47,441 nt of DNA, from assembly GCA_000466585.1 (NCBI GenBank), contig KE993508.1, positions 494,036 to 541,476 of the forward strand, in the 5' to 3' direction. Origin of the DNA: Clostridiales bacterium oral taxon 876 str. F0540. Lineage in GTDB: Bacteria > Bacillota > Clostridia > Clostridiales > Clostridiaceae. How positions within the stretch are numbered: the first letter of the stretch is position 1; the number at the start of each line of letters is the position of its first letter. The position numbers and the translations under genes were made by a program. Below, piece by piece: positions 32,628-41,465 of this stretch. Below the pieces are notes generated by a model that had not been told where the DNA came from, ran no database searches, and saw nothing but the letters and a program-made list of their open reading frames with translations.

Positions 32628-34161
32628 ATTCACTCACATACTGCCTATAGTTTGCCGATTCCTCTCCAACCACCCTGTCAAGTTTCCATGAATAGCCTTT
32701 TGCGTTGTCATAAACAAGGACATACACTGCTGCAATAGAAGAGGTTTTCTGTTTGCCTCCATCGTTATAGGTAATAGTCCCTGTAACAATCTTTACATTT
32801 TCCATTCCTTTTTTAGTGGTCACTTTATTAGTTTTAAAGGTTTTTGCTTCATCTGCTGTTATAGTATGCTTATCAGAAAACCACAAAAACTGATAGCTGC
32901 CTTCTATCTGTGCATTTACAAGACTTGCAGCTACAGCATCCTTTGATACGTCTGATATAGTAACGCTTTCAGCTGTAGTCTTGGATTTCTTTAAAAGCTG
33001 TACTTTATCAAAAGAAAGAACATAGGTATAATCCGTTGAAAGCAATGTTTTTACCTCTCCGGCTATATTTTGTCTTTTAACAGTAACACTTAAGTTTTTG
33101 CTCTGAGCGTCAAACTTCTTGTCAGCAATTTCAACACTTTTAGTAAAGCTGTCATTTACAAAAAAGCTCTTGCCTCCAAAAACAGTGGCATTGCTTACAG
33201 ACTGCTCTATAGGTTCCTTTTTAATAAGTTCGAGCATTTTGTCCTGTGAAAAAGATGGTGATAAAGCTAATGCAAAATCTTCACTGCTGTTTCTTTCAAT
33301 TCCAGCTATCTTCCAAGCCTCGTTTTCAAAAACAAGATTGCATTTTATTTTACCTGAAGAAGCTATAATACCACTGTCTATGCCGGCTTCAATAAAAGCT
33401 GTTTCCTTGAGATTATCAAAATCAGGTGTTCTTGAATCCATTTTAAAGGTTTTAACATCTTCGTCGCTTAAAGCTTTTTCTTTATCACCTATGTTTATAT
33501 TTAGTTTCTTAACACCCTCAAGTATTTGCTTTTCGTCCATGCCTACCAAGGGCTTTACTGAGGTATCACCTGCAAGACTTATCTTATCACTTACAACCCA
33601 CTTCTTATTATTGTCCATTATATATTGAAGTGCTAATAATGTTTTTACTTCAAGACTTCCGTTATTTAAGGTTACGGCTACCTTAATATCATCCTTTTTC
33701 TCACGCTTGTTTGTATTTCTTTCACTAATGCTCAAACCTTTTATAAAACCTTTTTTAATATCAAAACTTGTCCCCTTAGGAAGTACTATAGCTTTGCCTA
33801 TGAGATCCTCTTTTATACGTCCTTCATCTACGGTTCTTCCTGAGAAATATAGATACCCTGCTCCCCCGGCTGCCATAATAACAATCAAGGTTATTATGCT
33901 TATAACAACCTTTAGGTTCTTAAAAGGCTTTACTAATTCTTTAAAAAATTTATCTCTTTTATATTCCTTTATCTGCTTTTCAGTTATAACAGGCATCTTC
34001 AAGGTATCATACTTTCTTTCAGCACTTGCCGCCTCCTCGCCTGATTCATCTATTTCTTTAATTTTAGTTGCATCAGCTTCTTCAAGCTTTGTTCCGCAGT
34101 ATGGACAGAATTTTAGACCATTAATATTATCAAATTCACCTTTGCAGCTGTTACAAACCAT
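32626..34161 (-). CDS. Zinc-ribbon single-pass membrane protein with large extracytoplasmic region
   Basis: 511 aa. N-terminal zinc ribbon CNSCKGEFDN...CPYCGTKL (C3/C6 and C18/C21) faces the cytoplasm. A charged linker follows, then one helix (~84-107, VVISIITLIVIMAAGGAGYLYF) and ~400 residues outside. These contain at least three similar ~100-residue units, each opening with a KxxLL/IGK-like helix and ending in beta strands that include W-x-V/I (KKWVVSDKI, AWKIAGIERN, YSWKLDRV). The design resembles the TcaA/YvbJ group of zinc-ribbon cell-surface proteins. Role not readable; possibly wall sensing. Confidence 0.8.
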   Translation of the reverse strand: MVCNSCKGEFDNINGLKFCPYCGTKLEEADATKIKEIDESGEEAASAERKYDTLKMPVITEKQIKEYKRDKFFKELVKPFKNLKVVISIITLIVIMAAGGAGYLYFSGRTVDEGRIKEDLIGKAIVLPKGTSFDIKKGFIKGLSISERNTNKREKKDDIKVAVTLNNGSLEVKTLLALQYIMDNNKKWVVSDKISLAGDTSVKPLVGMDEKQILEGVKKLNINIGDKEKALSDEDVKTFKMDSRTPDFDNLKETAFIEAGIDSGIIASSGKIKCNLVFENEAWKIAGIERNSSEDFALALSPSFSQDKMLELIKKEPIEQSVSNATVFGGKSFFVNDSFTKSVEIADKKFDAQSKNLSVTVKRQNIAGEVKTLLSTDYTYVLSFDKVQLLKKSKTTAESVTISDVSKDAVAASLVNAQIEGSYQFLWFSDKHTITADEAKTFKTNKVTTKKGMENVKIVTGTITYNDGGKQKTSSIAAVYVLVYDNAKGYSWKLDRVVGEESANYRQYVSE

Positions 34162-34453
34162 AACTTCCCATCCTTTCAGTCAAAATTCCGGATAACTTAG
34201 AGTTCCAAATTGCTTTCGATCACAAGTCACACGTCAAAATCCATATAGAGCTTAAACCTCTTTATTTATCAAAATTTGTTGTTTAATCAAAATATTATAG
34301 AGATATTGTAACATACTGTATTATGTCTTGAGAATAAAAAACTTATTAAATATATCACTACGGATTTATTAATTATTTTCATACTTTATCATTCACACTT
34401 TTTTAGAAATAACATAATTTAATTTTATAGCTAATAATTATTGGAGGTTTGCT

Positions 34454-35266
34454 ATGGGATATTACGTAAAAACCCCAACAAACGTAAAAATATATGTAGA
34501 AGATTTGAATCCTGAAGGGAAAAAGATAATCCTGTTCCTGCATGGTTGGCCAGGCAGTAATAAATTGTTTGAATATCAATTTGATAAGCTTCCCAGCCTA
34601 GGTTACAGATGCATCGGAATAGATACAAGAGGATTCGGAAGTTCTGATAAACCCTGGTCAGGCTATGATTACAATACACTTTCGGATGATGTCAGATATG
34701 TAATTGACACATTAGGATTGCGTGACATTACTCTTGTAGGACATTCCACCGGAGGTGCTATAGCTGCAAGATATATGGGACGTCATAAAGGTCATGGAGT
34801 ATCAAAGCTTGTTCTAGTTGCCGCAGCAGCGCCGAGCCTTATTAAGCGCAGTAATTTTCCTTACGGATTAGATAAAGAGACGGTAAACCAATTAATCGAA
34901 GGTACGTATACGGACAGACCTAAAATGCTTCGCGGTTTTGGAGATATATTCTTTTATACACATATAACTGACGCTTTCTCAGACTGGTTCTTCCAAATAG
35001 GATTACAGGCTGCCGGCTGGTCCACAGCAGCAATAGCAAAAACTTGGCTGAATGAAGTGCTTTTTTCCGATTTAGAAGCTGTAAAGGTTCCAACTTTAAT
35101 TATTCATGGAATTCATGATAAGGTTGTTCCCTTTGAACTTGGTGAAGTCCAGAATAAAGCCATAAAAAACTCAAAACTCCTGCCCTTTAATTACAGCGGT
35201 CACGCATCCTTTTATGATCAAAAGGACAAGTTTAATGAAGAACTAGTAAAATTCATTGAAAAATAA
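34454..35266 (+). CDS. Alpha/beta hydrolase (haloperoxidase/esterase-like)
   Basis: 270 aa, with TTGGAGG upstream. Oxyanion motif LFLHGWPGS, DTRGFGSSDKP, nucleophile Ser98 in GHSTGG, acid in IHGIHDKVVP and catalytic His in NYSGHASFYDQKD. This matches the non-haem chloroperoxidase/arylesterase branch. No signal peptide. It lies upstream of the GH2 operon but is separated by copy B of the palindromic repeat and by a separate promoter. Substrate unknown. Confidence 0.9.
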   Translation: MGYYVKTPTNVKIYVEDLNPEGKKIILFLHGWPGSNKLFEYQFDKLPSLGYRCIGIDTRGFGSSDKPWSGYDYNTLSDDVRYVIDTLGLRDITLVGHSTGGAIAARYMGRHKGHGVSKLVLVAAAAPSLIKRSNFPYGLDKETVNQLIEGTYTDRPKMLRGFGDIFFYTHITDAFSDWFFQIGLQAAGWSTAAIAKTWLNEVLFSDLEAVKVPTLIIHGIHDKVVPFELGEVQNKAIKNSKLLPFNYSGHASFYDQKDKFNEELVKFIEK

Positions 35267-35280
35267 TTTATAACTACAAC

Positions 35281-35387
35281 TAGGCTGTCTCAAAACAGCT
35301 TAAAGCTATGGTGGGGTATTTGAGTTCTAGGGAACTTTCACTATTCAAATCCCCCTCTAAGTTCAGCTATTTTGAGACAGTACCCTA
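35281..35387. repeat. Long palindrome, copy B (short version)
   Basis: The left arm starting AGGCTGTCTCAAAACAGCT and the right arm ending AGCTATTTTGAGACAGTACC form a ~50-bp imperfect stem; the inner arms include GGTATTTGAGTTCTAGGGA. The tips resemble copy C (CTGTCTAAAAACAGCT), so both belong to one family; copy B lacks the inner block. Lies 15 bp after the hydrolase stop and may end its transcript. Confidence 0.75.
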
Positions 35388-35435
35388 AAAATGTTTTTGA
35401 TTACCAATATATTTCAGAAAAGTCTGAACACTTCA

Positions 35436-35464
35436 TTGAACTGTGTAAATTTAATTGCTATAAT
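35436..35464 (+). promoter_or_regulatory. Promoter of the GH2-MFS-DUF2804 operon
   Basis: TTGAAC (35436-35441), 17-bp spacer, TATAAT (35459-35464). Confidence 0.75.
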
Positions 35465-35475
35465 TTGGTTATAGC
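35457..35475. promoter_or_regulatory. Operator-like inverted repeat over the -10 box
   Basis: GCTATAA-TTTGG-TTATAGC: 7-bp arms with a 5-bp centre, covering the -10 hexamer and start point of the GH2 operon, so a bound protein would repress it. Confidence 0.6.
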
Positions 35476-35524
35476 TAATACATATTACTCCGCCTAAAGC
35501 GGATGTGAAGAGGTGCATATAATA

Positions 35525-37321
35525 ATGAATGATGAACCAAAATGGAGTCCTGTTCCTGGTAATATACTTACCAGGTGGGCTGGAGATATTGACCCTTGTA
35601 ATGTACTTCCCGAATATCCAAGACCACAGATGAGAAGAAACAGCTGGATGAATATGAATGGAGTATGGGATTACGTTATAAAACCCATCAAAGAGGACAT
35701 GCCTTCTGATTTTCAAGGAAAAATTCTTGTGCCCTATCCTTTGGAATCCTCCCTCTCAGGAGTTAAAAGAACACTTCTACCCGATGAAAAACTGTGGTAC
35801 AGACGAAGCTTTACTATAAATGATACATTTAAAGGCAATAGGCTGCTTCTTCACTTAGGAGCAGTTGACTGGAAGGCCGAAGTATGGATTAATAACATAA
35901 AAGTTGGCGAACATACAGGGGGTTACTATCCGTTCACTTTCGAAATCACCGAATTTATAAAGGATGGAGAAAATGAAATTATAGTAGCTGTATGGGATCC
36001 TACAGATACATATGGACAGGAAAGAGGAAAGCAAACCCTGAAGCCTTCGGGAATATTTTATACCCCGGTATCCGGTATTTGGCAAGCTGTTTGGATTGAA
36101 CCTGTTCCTAACAACTACATAAAGTCAATTAAACTCACTCCTGACATAGACATTGAAGAGCTTTCAGTAGAGGTTGAGGTACAGTCAGAAGATGAAGATA
36201 TTAATATTGAGGCCTCAGCATATGATGGTGATAAGGAGATTAATATTGATAGATGCAGCATAGGAGAAACATTAAAATTAAAAATTCCGGCTCCAAAGCT
36301 GTGGAGCCCTAACTCTCCCTTTCTTTATGATTTAAAAGTCCAACTTATTAAAAATACTGCTGTAATAGATGAAATCACCAGTTATTTTGGCATGAGAAAA
36401 TTCAGCATTGGAAATGACAATGCCGGAATTAAAAGACTGCTTCTAAATAATCAGTCTATCTTTCAAAACGGTGTTTTGGATCAGGGCTACTGGCCTGATG
36501 GCCTTTATACCGCTCCAACCGATGAGGCACTTAAGTATGATATTGAAACAGCAAAGAAGCTTGGCTTTAATATGATACGCAAGCATATTAAGGTAGAGCC
36601 TTTAAGGTGGTATTATCATTGCGACAAAACAGGTATTATTGTGTGGCAGGATATGATTAACGGAGGAGGAGCTATGGAAACACTTCGCCATTTAATTATT
36701 CCAAACTTAGTCAAGGGAGCTTCATTAAAGGATACAAGCCATAACTTGTTTGGACGTCAGGATAAGTCTAATAGAGACAATTATAAAAAAGAGCTGAAGG
36801 AAATGATTGATAGTCTGTACAATGCTGTGAGTATTGGACTATGGGTTCCCTTCAACGAGGCATGGGGGCAGTTTGATGCTTCTGAAGTTTCAAACTGGGT
36901 TAAGAAATACGATTCTACCCGGCTTGTTGATCATGCCAGCGGCTGGTATGACCAGGGCTCCGGAGATATTAAAAGCGTTCATATTTATTTCCGCAAGCTT
37001 TATATGCCGAAAAAATTAAATAATAGAGCAGCTGCAATCACAGAATATGGAGGCTACAGTCTTCTTGAAAAGGGACATGTATGGCGGGAGGACAAGGAAT
37101 TTGGCTATAAACGTTTTAAAACCAAAGATGAATTAAAAAACGCTTATACTTCTCTTATAAATTCTCAGCTTAAACCATTAGTACCAAGGGGAGTCTCAGC
37201 AGCAGTATATACCCAATTGACAGACGTTGAAACAGAAATAAACGGCATTATAACCTACGACAGAGAAGTAGTAAAAATTGATCCTGAGATAATGAAGGAA
37301 TTAAACACAATTAAATTATAA
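35525..37321 (+). CDS. GH2-family glycosidase (beta-galactosidase/glucuronidase-like)
   Basis: About 598 aa from ATG 35525 (AGAGGTG upstream; in-frame GTG at 35513 overlaps that site). Order: jelly-roll sugar-binding domain (~20-190: NSWMNMNGVWDYVI, PYPLESSLSGV, LLHLGAVDWKAEVWINN), Ig-like (~190-290), TIM barrel (~290-598) with acid/base Glu in WVPFNEAWGQFD and nucleophile Glu in AAITEYGGYS. No signal peptide, so it acts on glycosides imported by the next gene. Shorter than LacZ (~1000 aa); closer to the ~600-aa glucuronidase-like GH2 group. Exact sugar unknown. Confidence 0.9.
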   Translation: MNDEPKWSPVPGNILTRWAGDIDPCNVLPEYPRPQMRRNSWMNMNGVWDYVIKPIKEDMPSDFQGKILVPYPLESSLSGVKRTLLPDEKLWYRRSFTINDTFKGNRLLLHLGAVDWKAEVWINNIKVGEHTGGYYPFTFEITEFIKDGENEIIVAVWDPTDTYGQERGKQTLKPSGIFYTPVSGIWQAVWIEPVPNNYIKSIKLTPDIDIEELSVEVEVQSEDEDINIEASAYDGDKEINIDRCSIGETLKLKIPAPKLWSPNSPFLYDLKVQLIKNTAVIDEITSYFGMRKFSIGNDNAGIKRLLLNNQSIFQNGVLDQGYWPDGLYTAPTDEALKYDIETAKKLGFNMIRKHIKVEPLRWYYHCDKTGIIVWQDMINGGGAMETLRHLIIPNLVKGASLKDTSHNLFGRQDKSNRDNYKKELKEMIDSLYNAVSIGLWVPFNEAWGQFDASEVSNWVKKYDSTRLVDHASGWYDQGSGDIKSVHIYFRKLYMPKKLNNRAAAITEYGGYSLLEKGHVWREDKEFGYKRFKTKDELKNAYTSLINSQLKPLVPRGVSAAVYTQLTDVETEINGIITYDREVVKIDPEIMKELNTIKL

Positions 37322-37336
37322 TTGGAGGCGGTGCCC

Positions 37337-38641
37337 TTGGAGACTAATAATATCATTAAAAGAAACTGGATACTTATATGGGTTCTTGGAATGGCCGGTC
37401 AAATCTGCTGGAACGTAGAGAATTCATGGTTTAACACCTTTGTATACGCAAAAATCGCCCCTAGCCCTTCCATTGTATCCTGGATGGTAGGCGTAAGTGC
37501 TGCAGTAACTACCTTCGCTACCTTCTTTGTAGGTACACTGAGCGACAGAAAAGGAAAAAGAAAGCCCTTTATTGCTGTGGGATATATATTATGGGGAATG
37601 TTCACAATTGCATTCGGAGCCGCAGAATTCTTCCCAAAGAATCCTGTTATCCTTGCAGCCATATTTGTTGTAGCTGCAGATGCAGTTATGAGCTTCTTTG
37701 GTTCTGTTGGTAATGACTCGGGCTTCAGTACCTGGACTACAGATATTTCAAACGAGCATAACAGAGGCAGACTTGGCGGTGCCCTTGCAGCAATGCCGGT
37801 GCTTGCAACAATATTCGGCTCGGTAGTTTCCGGTATTATAATTGATAAAGTAGATTTCTTTCCCTTCTTTATAATAATGGGCGGTACCGTAATGCTGGTT
37901 GGAATATTTACAATCTTTACCCTTAAGGATTCCCCTGCCCTTAAACCAAAAAAAGATGAAAAAGGATTCTGGCATCAGTTTCTATCAGTATTCAATATAA
38001 GGACAGTTAAGGAAAACAAGGAGCTCTTCTGGGTATTCATGGTTATGCTAGTTTACTTTATCGGCTTTGATGTTTATTTTCCATATATCACGATTTACTT
38101 TGCCAATTATTTAAAGCTTGATTATACCATGACAGGGCTAATTCAAGGTGCAGGTCTTTTAGGAGCTGTGCTTCTAACAATACCTACTGCACGCTTTATT
38201 GATAAAGGGAAATCCCCTGCAGTCATACTATTTGCATTAGTTGCTAATTTCATTGGTCTTTTTGTAATAACACTTTCCAGCAAGATTCCTGTGCTTTTAA
38301 TAGGGGTTTTAGGCTCAGGCATTGGATATGTACTAATATTTCAAACAGTTATCGCTTGGATTAAAAATCTCTATCCTGAAGATCAAAGAGGGCAGTTTGA
38401 AGGGGTAAAACAAATATTTTTTGTTTGCCTGCCTATGATTATAGGTCCTTTAATAGCTACATTTGTTATAAATAATTTTGGAGTAAGAGGAGTAATAGAC
38501 GGAACTTCCGGCATGATACCTACAGAATCCTTGTTTCTTTTCTCAGCAGCATTAACAAGTCTTACAGTGCTGCCATTAATTCCTGCATACAAGCTAAATA
38601 AAACACGTATTCAATCAATAAGGAAAGGAGTGGAAGTTTAA
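37337..38641 (+). CDS. MFS transporter, probable glycoside importer
   Basis: 434 aa from a TTG at 37337, selected because GGAGG lies 8 bases before it; the earlier TTG at 37322 overlaps that site. Twelve helices; motif A variant FVGTLSDRKGKRKPFIAVG between helices 2 and 3 and EHNRGRLGGALAAMPVLATIFG in the N-half. It lies 15 bp after the GH2 stop and 2 bp before DUF2804, a tight operon. Most likely imports the glycoside cleaved by the GH2 enzyme, by proton or sodium symport. Confidence 0.9.
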   Translation: METNNIIKRNWILIWVLGMAGQICWNVENSWFNTFVYAKIAPSPSIVSWMVGVSAAVTTFATFFVGTLSDRKGKRKPFIAVGYILWGMFTIAFGAAEFFPKNPVILAAIFVVAADAVMSFFGSVGNDSGFSTWTTDISNEHNRGRLGGALAAMPVLATIFGSVVSGIIIDKVDFFPFFIIMGGTVMLVGIFTIFTLKDSPALKPKKDEKGFWHQFLSVFNIRTVKENKELFWVFMVMLVYFIGFDVYFPYITIYFANYLKLDYTMTGLIQGAGLLGAVLLTIPTARFIDKGKSPAVILFALVANFIGLFVITLSSKIPVLLIGVLGSGIGYVLIFQTVIAWIKNLYPEDQRGQFEGVKQIFFVCLPMIIGPLIATFVINNFGVRGVIDGTSGMIPTESLFLFSAALTSLTVLPLIPAYKLNKTRIQSIRKGVEV

Positions 38642-38643
38642 TT

Positions 38644-39657
38644 ATGCAACATGAAATAACTGAAAAAGGTAATGTTTTAAAAAATGACGGTACTCTTGCC
38701 ACAGCAGGCTACTCTACAGAAAGAGTTTTAGACTATAATCGTGAAGCAATAAAAACTCCTTGGAAAATAAAAGAATGGGATTTTTATCAAGTAAGCAATG
38801 ACAGATTCTGCATTCAGTTTACAATTGGACATGTTTCCTATGCAGGAACTGTTACGATTACTGCTTTTGACATTATAACAGGCAAAAAACAAAGCATCTC
38901 AAAGCCCCTTGTTCTTCCCTTCAATAGGCTTCATATGCCAAGAAGTGCCGAGGAGGGAGACCTTTCCTACAAGGTAAAGGGCTTTGAAATGTCCTTTACT
39001 CACATTGAAGGAGGCAGAAGATTATACTGCAAGGTGGACGATCCAAAGCTTTTGCCTGTAGAAATTGATATTACACTAAGTCAGCCGAGCAAAGCCTCCA
39101 TTGTTATGGCTACCCCCTTTGATGAAGGTCCAAATTATTTCTACTACAATCATAAAATAAATTGTATGCCGGCCTCTGGAAAAGCTGTCTTTGGAATTGA
39201 AACCTATGACATTAACCCTGACACCACCATTGGTCTTATTGATTGGGGACGAGGTGTCTGGCCCTATAAACATGAGTGGTTCTGGAGCAATGGCAGCTCA
39301 ATAATCGATGGAAAGCTCTTCGGCTTCAATCTTGGCTATGGCTTTGGGAATACCTCTGCAGCTACTGAAAACATGCTTTTTTACGATGGAACCTGCCACA
39401 AACTTGAAGACGTTACCTTCAATATTCCAAAAGACAGTTATACAAAGCCATGGACCTTCACAAGCAGCGGCAACCGTTTCGAGATGGAATTTATACCTGT
39501 ATTTGACAGATATGAAGTGACAAAAATGCTCTTTGTAAACAACCACTGCCATCAGGTTTTTGGAAGATTCACCGGAAAGGCTGTACTTGACGATGGCAGG
39601 ATAATTGAAGTTAAAGATCTTACAGCCTTCGCAGAGCACGCAGTAAACAGGTGGTAA
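38644..39657 (+). CDS. DUF2804-family protein
   Basis: 337 aa. It matches the DUF2804 layout: an opening E-KGNVLKNDGTLATAGYST, ERVLDYNREAIKTPWKIKEWDFYQVSN, RLHMPRSAEEGDLSYKVKG and the WGRGVWPYKHEWFWSNGSS block with conserved aromatic and His residues. Mostly beta, no signal peptide. The family has no assigned function; here it is translationally linked to a GH2 enzyme and an MFS importer (2 bp gap), suggesting a role in handling the same glycoside or aglycone. Confidence 0.88.
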   Translation: MQHEITEKGNVLKNDGTLATAGYSTERVLDYNREAIKTPWKIKEWDFYQVSNDRFCIQFTIGHVSYAGTVTITAFDIITGKKQSISKPLVLPFNRLHMPRSAEEGDLSYKVKGFEMSFTHIEGGRRLYCKVDDPKLLPVEIDITLSQPSKASIVMATPFDEGPNYFYYNHKINCMPASGKAVFGIETYDINPDTTIGLIDWGRGVWPYKHEWFWSNGSSIIDGKLFGFNLGYGFGNTSAATENMLFYDGTCHKLEDVTFNIPKDSYTKPWTFTSSGNRFEMEFIPVFDRYEVTKMLFVNNHCHQVFGRFTGKAVLDDGRIIEVKDLTAFAEHAVNRW

Positions 39658-39999
39658 TAGCCTATTTGGGATTATCAAAACACAGTATTTTTCATAAGTA
39701 ACAAGCATAATAGACTGTCTAAAAACAGCTAAACTTAGCGTGTTATTTGAATTTGTAGAAACATTTGAGCAAGCAGCAATAAGACTTTAATTAAAAAATT
39801 TATTAAGCCGTTAAGAATCCTATATTGTCTGAACGAAGAGAGTTTATAGGATTTAGTATTTATAAATTTTTTAATTATTAGTCTTATCTGCGAAGCGAAC
39901 GTTTCCTAAAATTCAAATAACCCGAAACAAGTTTAAGCTGTTTTAGCCAGCCTCTATGCTTTCTTTTTTATATTAAAAATAATGAGGGTGATTTTATAT
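39658..39999. other. 342-bp gene-free region holding the long palindrome
   Basis: Between the convergent DUF2804 and livF genes. Apart from copy C of the palindromic element (39711-39954) only short AT-rich flanks remain; no reading frame or separate terminator was seen. Confidence 0.7.
39711..39954. repeat. MITE-like nested palindrome, copy C (full length)
   Basis: A ~243-bp element that folds on itself at three levels. Outer arms: CTGTCTAAAAACAGCTAAA on the left, TTTAAGCTGTTTTAGCCAG on the right. Middle arms: ATAAGACTTTAATTAAAAAA (39779-39798) and TTTTTTAATTATTAGTCTTAT (39867-39887). Inner arms: AATCCTATA (39816-39824) and TATAGGATT (39845-39853). No coding frame. Copy A at the window start matches its left half in inverse orientation, copy B its outer tips. 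Non-autonomous element or large transcript-end structure. Confidence 0.8.
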
Positions 40000-40701
40000 T
40001 TAGCCTAAATAGGCTTGCTTAACCTTTTCATCTTTTAAAAGTTCCTTTGCATTGCCTTCTAATACTATTCTCCCGGTTTCAAGCACATAAGCCCTATCAG
40101 CTATGGAAAGAGCCAGATTAGCATTTTGCTCAACTAAAAGAATTGTAGTCCCTGCCTCATTTATCTGCTTAATTATATTGAAGATTTCTTGAACTACAAT
40201 TGGAGCAAGCCCCATAGAAGGTTCGTCTAAAAGCAGCAGCTTAGGCTGTGTCATCATAGCTCTGCCGATAGCAAGCATTTGCTGTTCCCCGCCGCTTAGA
40301 GTGCCTGCCAGCTGTTTTCTTCTTTCCTTAAGTCTTGGAAACTTCTCAAACACATAATCATAGTCTGCTTTAAGACTAGCCTTATCCTTTCTGGTATAAG
40401 CGCCAAGCTCTAAGTTTTCCATAACAGTCATAGAAGAAAATACTCTTCTTCCTTCCGGCACATGGGCCATACCTAGGCTTGGGAGCTTATGCGCGGCTGA
40501 TGCTTTAAGGGATTTGCCGCCAAAAAGTATTTCACCGGAGTCAGGAGCTTCAAGCCCGGAAAGAGTTCTGAGCGTCGAAGTCTTTCCGGCACCATTAGCG
40601 CCAATAAGAGTAACTATTTCTCCCTCTTCTATTTCTAAGTTTATACCCTTTAAAGCATGAATTGAACCATAGTAGAGATTCAGCTCTTTAACACTTAACA
40701 T
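40000..40701 (-). CDS. livF: Branched-chain amino-acid ABC transporter ATPase LivF
   Basis: 233 aa. Walker A GANGAGKTS, signature LSGGEQQM, Walker B LLLLDEPSMGLAPIVVQEI, VEQNANLALSIADRAYVLETG. A full-length LivF, very like canonical ones and clearly distinct from the one at 1385-2107. GAGGAGG lies 7 bases upstream. Overlaps the livG stop by seven bases. Last gene of the second liv operon. Confidence 0.93.
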   Translation of the reverse strand: MLSVKELNLYYGSIHALKGINLEIEEGEIVTLIGANGAGKTSTLRTLSGLEAPDSGEILFGGKSLKASAAHKLPSLGMAHVPEGRRVFSSMTVMENLELGAYTRKDKASLKADYDYVFEKFPRLKERRKQLAGTLSGGEQQMLAIGRAMMTQPKLLLLDEPSMGLAPIVVQEIFNIIKQINEAGTTILLVEQNANLALSIADRAYVLETGRIVLEGNAKELLKDEKVKQAYLG

Positions 40702-41465
40702 GCAGCAGCCTCCTCTCCAAGATAAGCTTTGATAACTGCAGGATGGCTCTTTATATAGTCCGGAGAACCTTGGGCTATTATTTTTCCGTAATCAACCACC
40801 ACAATTCTCTCGCAAAGTCCCATAACAAGCTTCATATCATGTTCAATCAAAAGTACTGCCAATTCATACTCTTCTCTAATCCAAGTTATAAGCTTCATAA
40901 GCTCTTGAGTTTCTTGAGGATTCATCCCTGCTGCTGGTTCATCTAAAAGCAGAAGCCTGGGTTTAGCGGCCAATGCTCTGACTATTTCAAGCTTTCTCTG
41001 CTCCCCGTAGGAAAGACTTAAAGCCAATTCATTTCTTTTATCCCAAAGTCCGAATACCTCTAAAAGCCTTAAGCTTTCAGCTTCAATTCTTGCTTCCTCG
41101 CTGAAATAACGGGGAGTCCTTAGTATTGAGTGAAGCAAATTGTATTTTGCTTGAAAGTTAAAGGATATTTTAACATTATCAAGTACAGTCATGCTGCTGA
41201 AAAGCCTTATATTTTGAAAGGTTCTGCAAATGCGTTTCTTTGTTATTTCATAAGGCTTTTTACCCTGAACATATTCATTATTGAAGCTTATAGTTCCGCT
41301 GGTAGGAGCATAAACCCCGGTAAGCATATTGAAAATTGTAGTTTTTCCCGCCCCATTAGGACCAATAAGCCCAACAAGCTCTCCTTGGTTTATGTTAATT
41401 GAAAAATCAGAAACAGCAGTAAGACCGCCAAAGCATATTTTTAAACTATCTGCCTGAAGAAGCAT
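40695..41465 (-). CDS. livG: Branched-chain amino-acid ABC transporter ATPase LivG
   Basis: 256 aa from ATG 41465; AAGGAGG lies 8 bases before it, whereas the earlier ATG is only two bases from the site. Walker A GPNGAGKTT, signature LSYGEQRKLEI (the normal LivG form, unlike the first operon), Walker B LLLLDEPAAGMNP, IEHDMKLVMGL. Overlaps the 3' end of livM by ~20 bases. Confidence 0.93.
   Translation of the reverse strand: MLLQADSLKICFGGLTAVSDFSININQGELVGLIGPNGAGKTTIFNMLTGVYAPTSGTISFNNEYVQGKKPYEITKKRICRTFQNIRLFSSMTVLDNVKISFNFQAKYNLLHSILRTPRYFSEEARIEAESLRLLEVFGLWDKRNELALSLSYGEQRKLEIVRALAAKPRLLLLDEPAAGMNPQETQELMKLITWIREEYELAVLLIEHDMKLVMGLCERIVVVDYGKIIAQGSPDYIKSHPAVIKAYLGEEAAAC

Noticed and set aside
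33119..34195. Two plus-strand open frames (169 and 162 codons) opposite the zinc-ribbon membrane protein
   Set aside because: Antisense shadows; the minus-strand frame has CxxC motifs, a membrane helix and a proper start. The plus frames lack all three.
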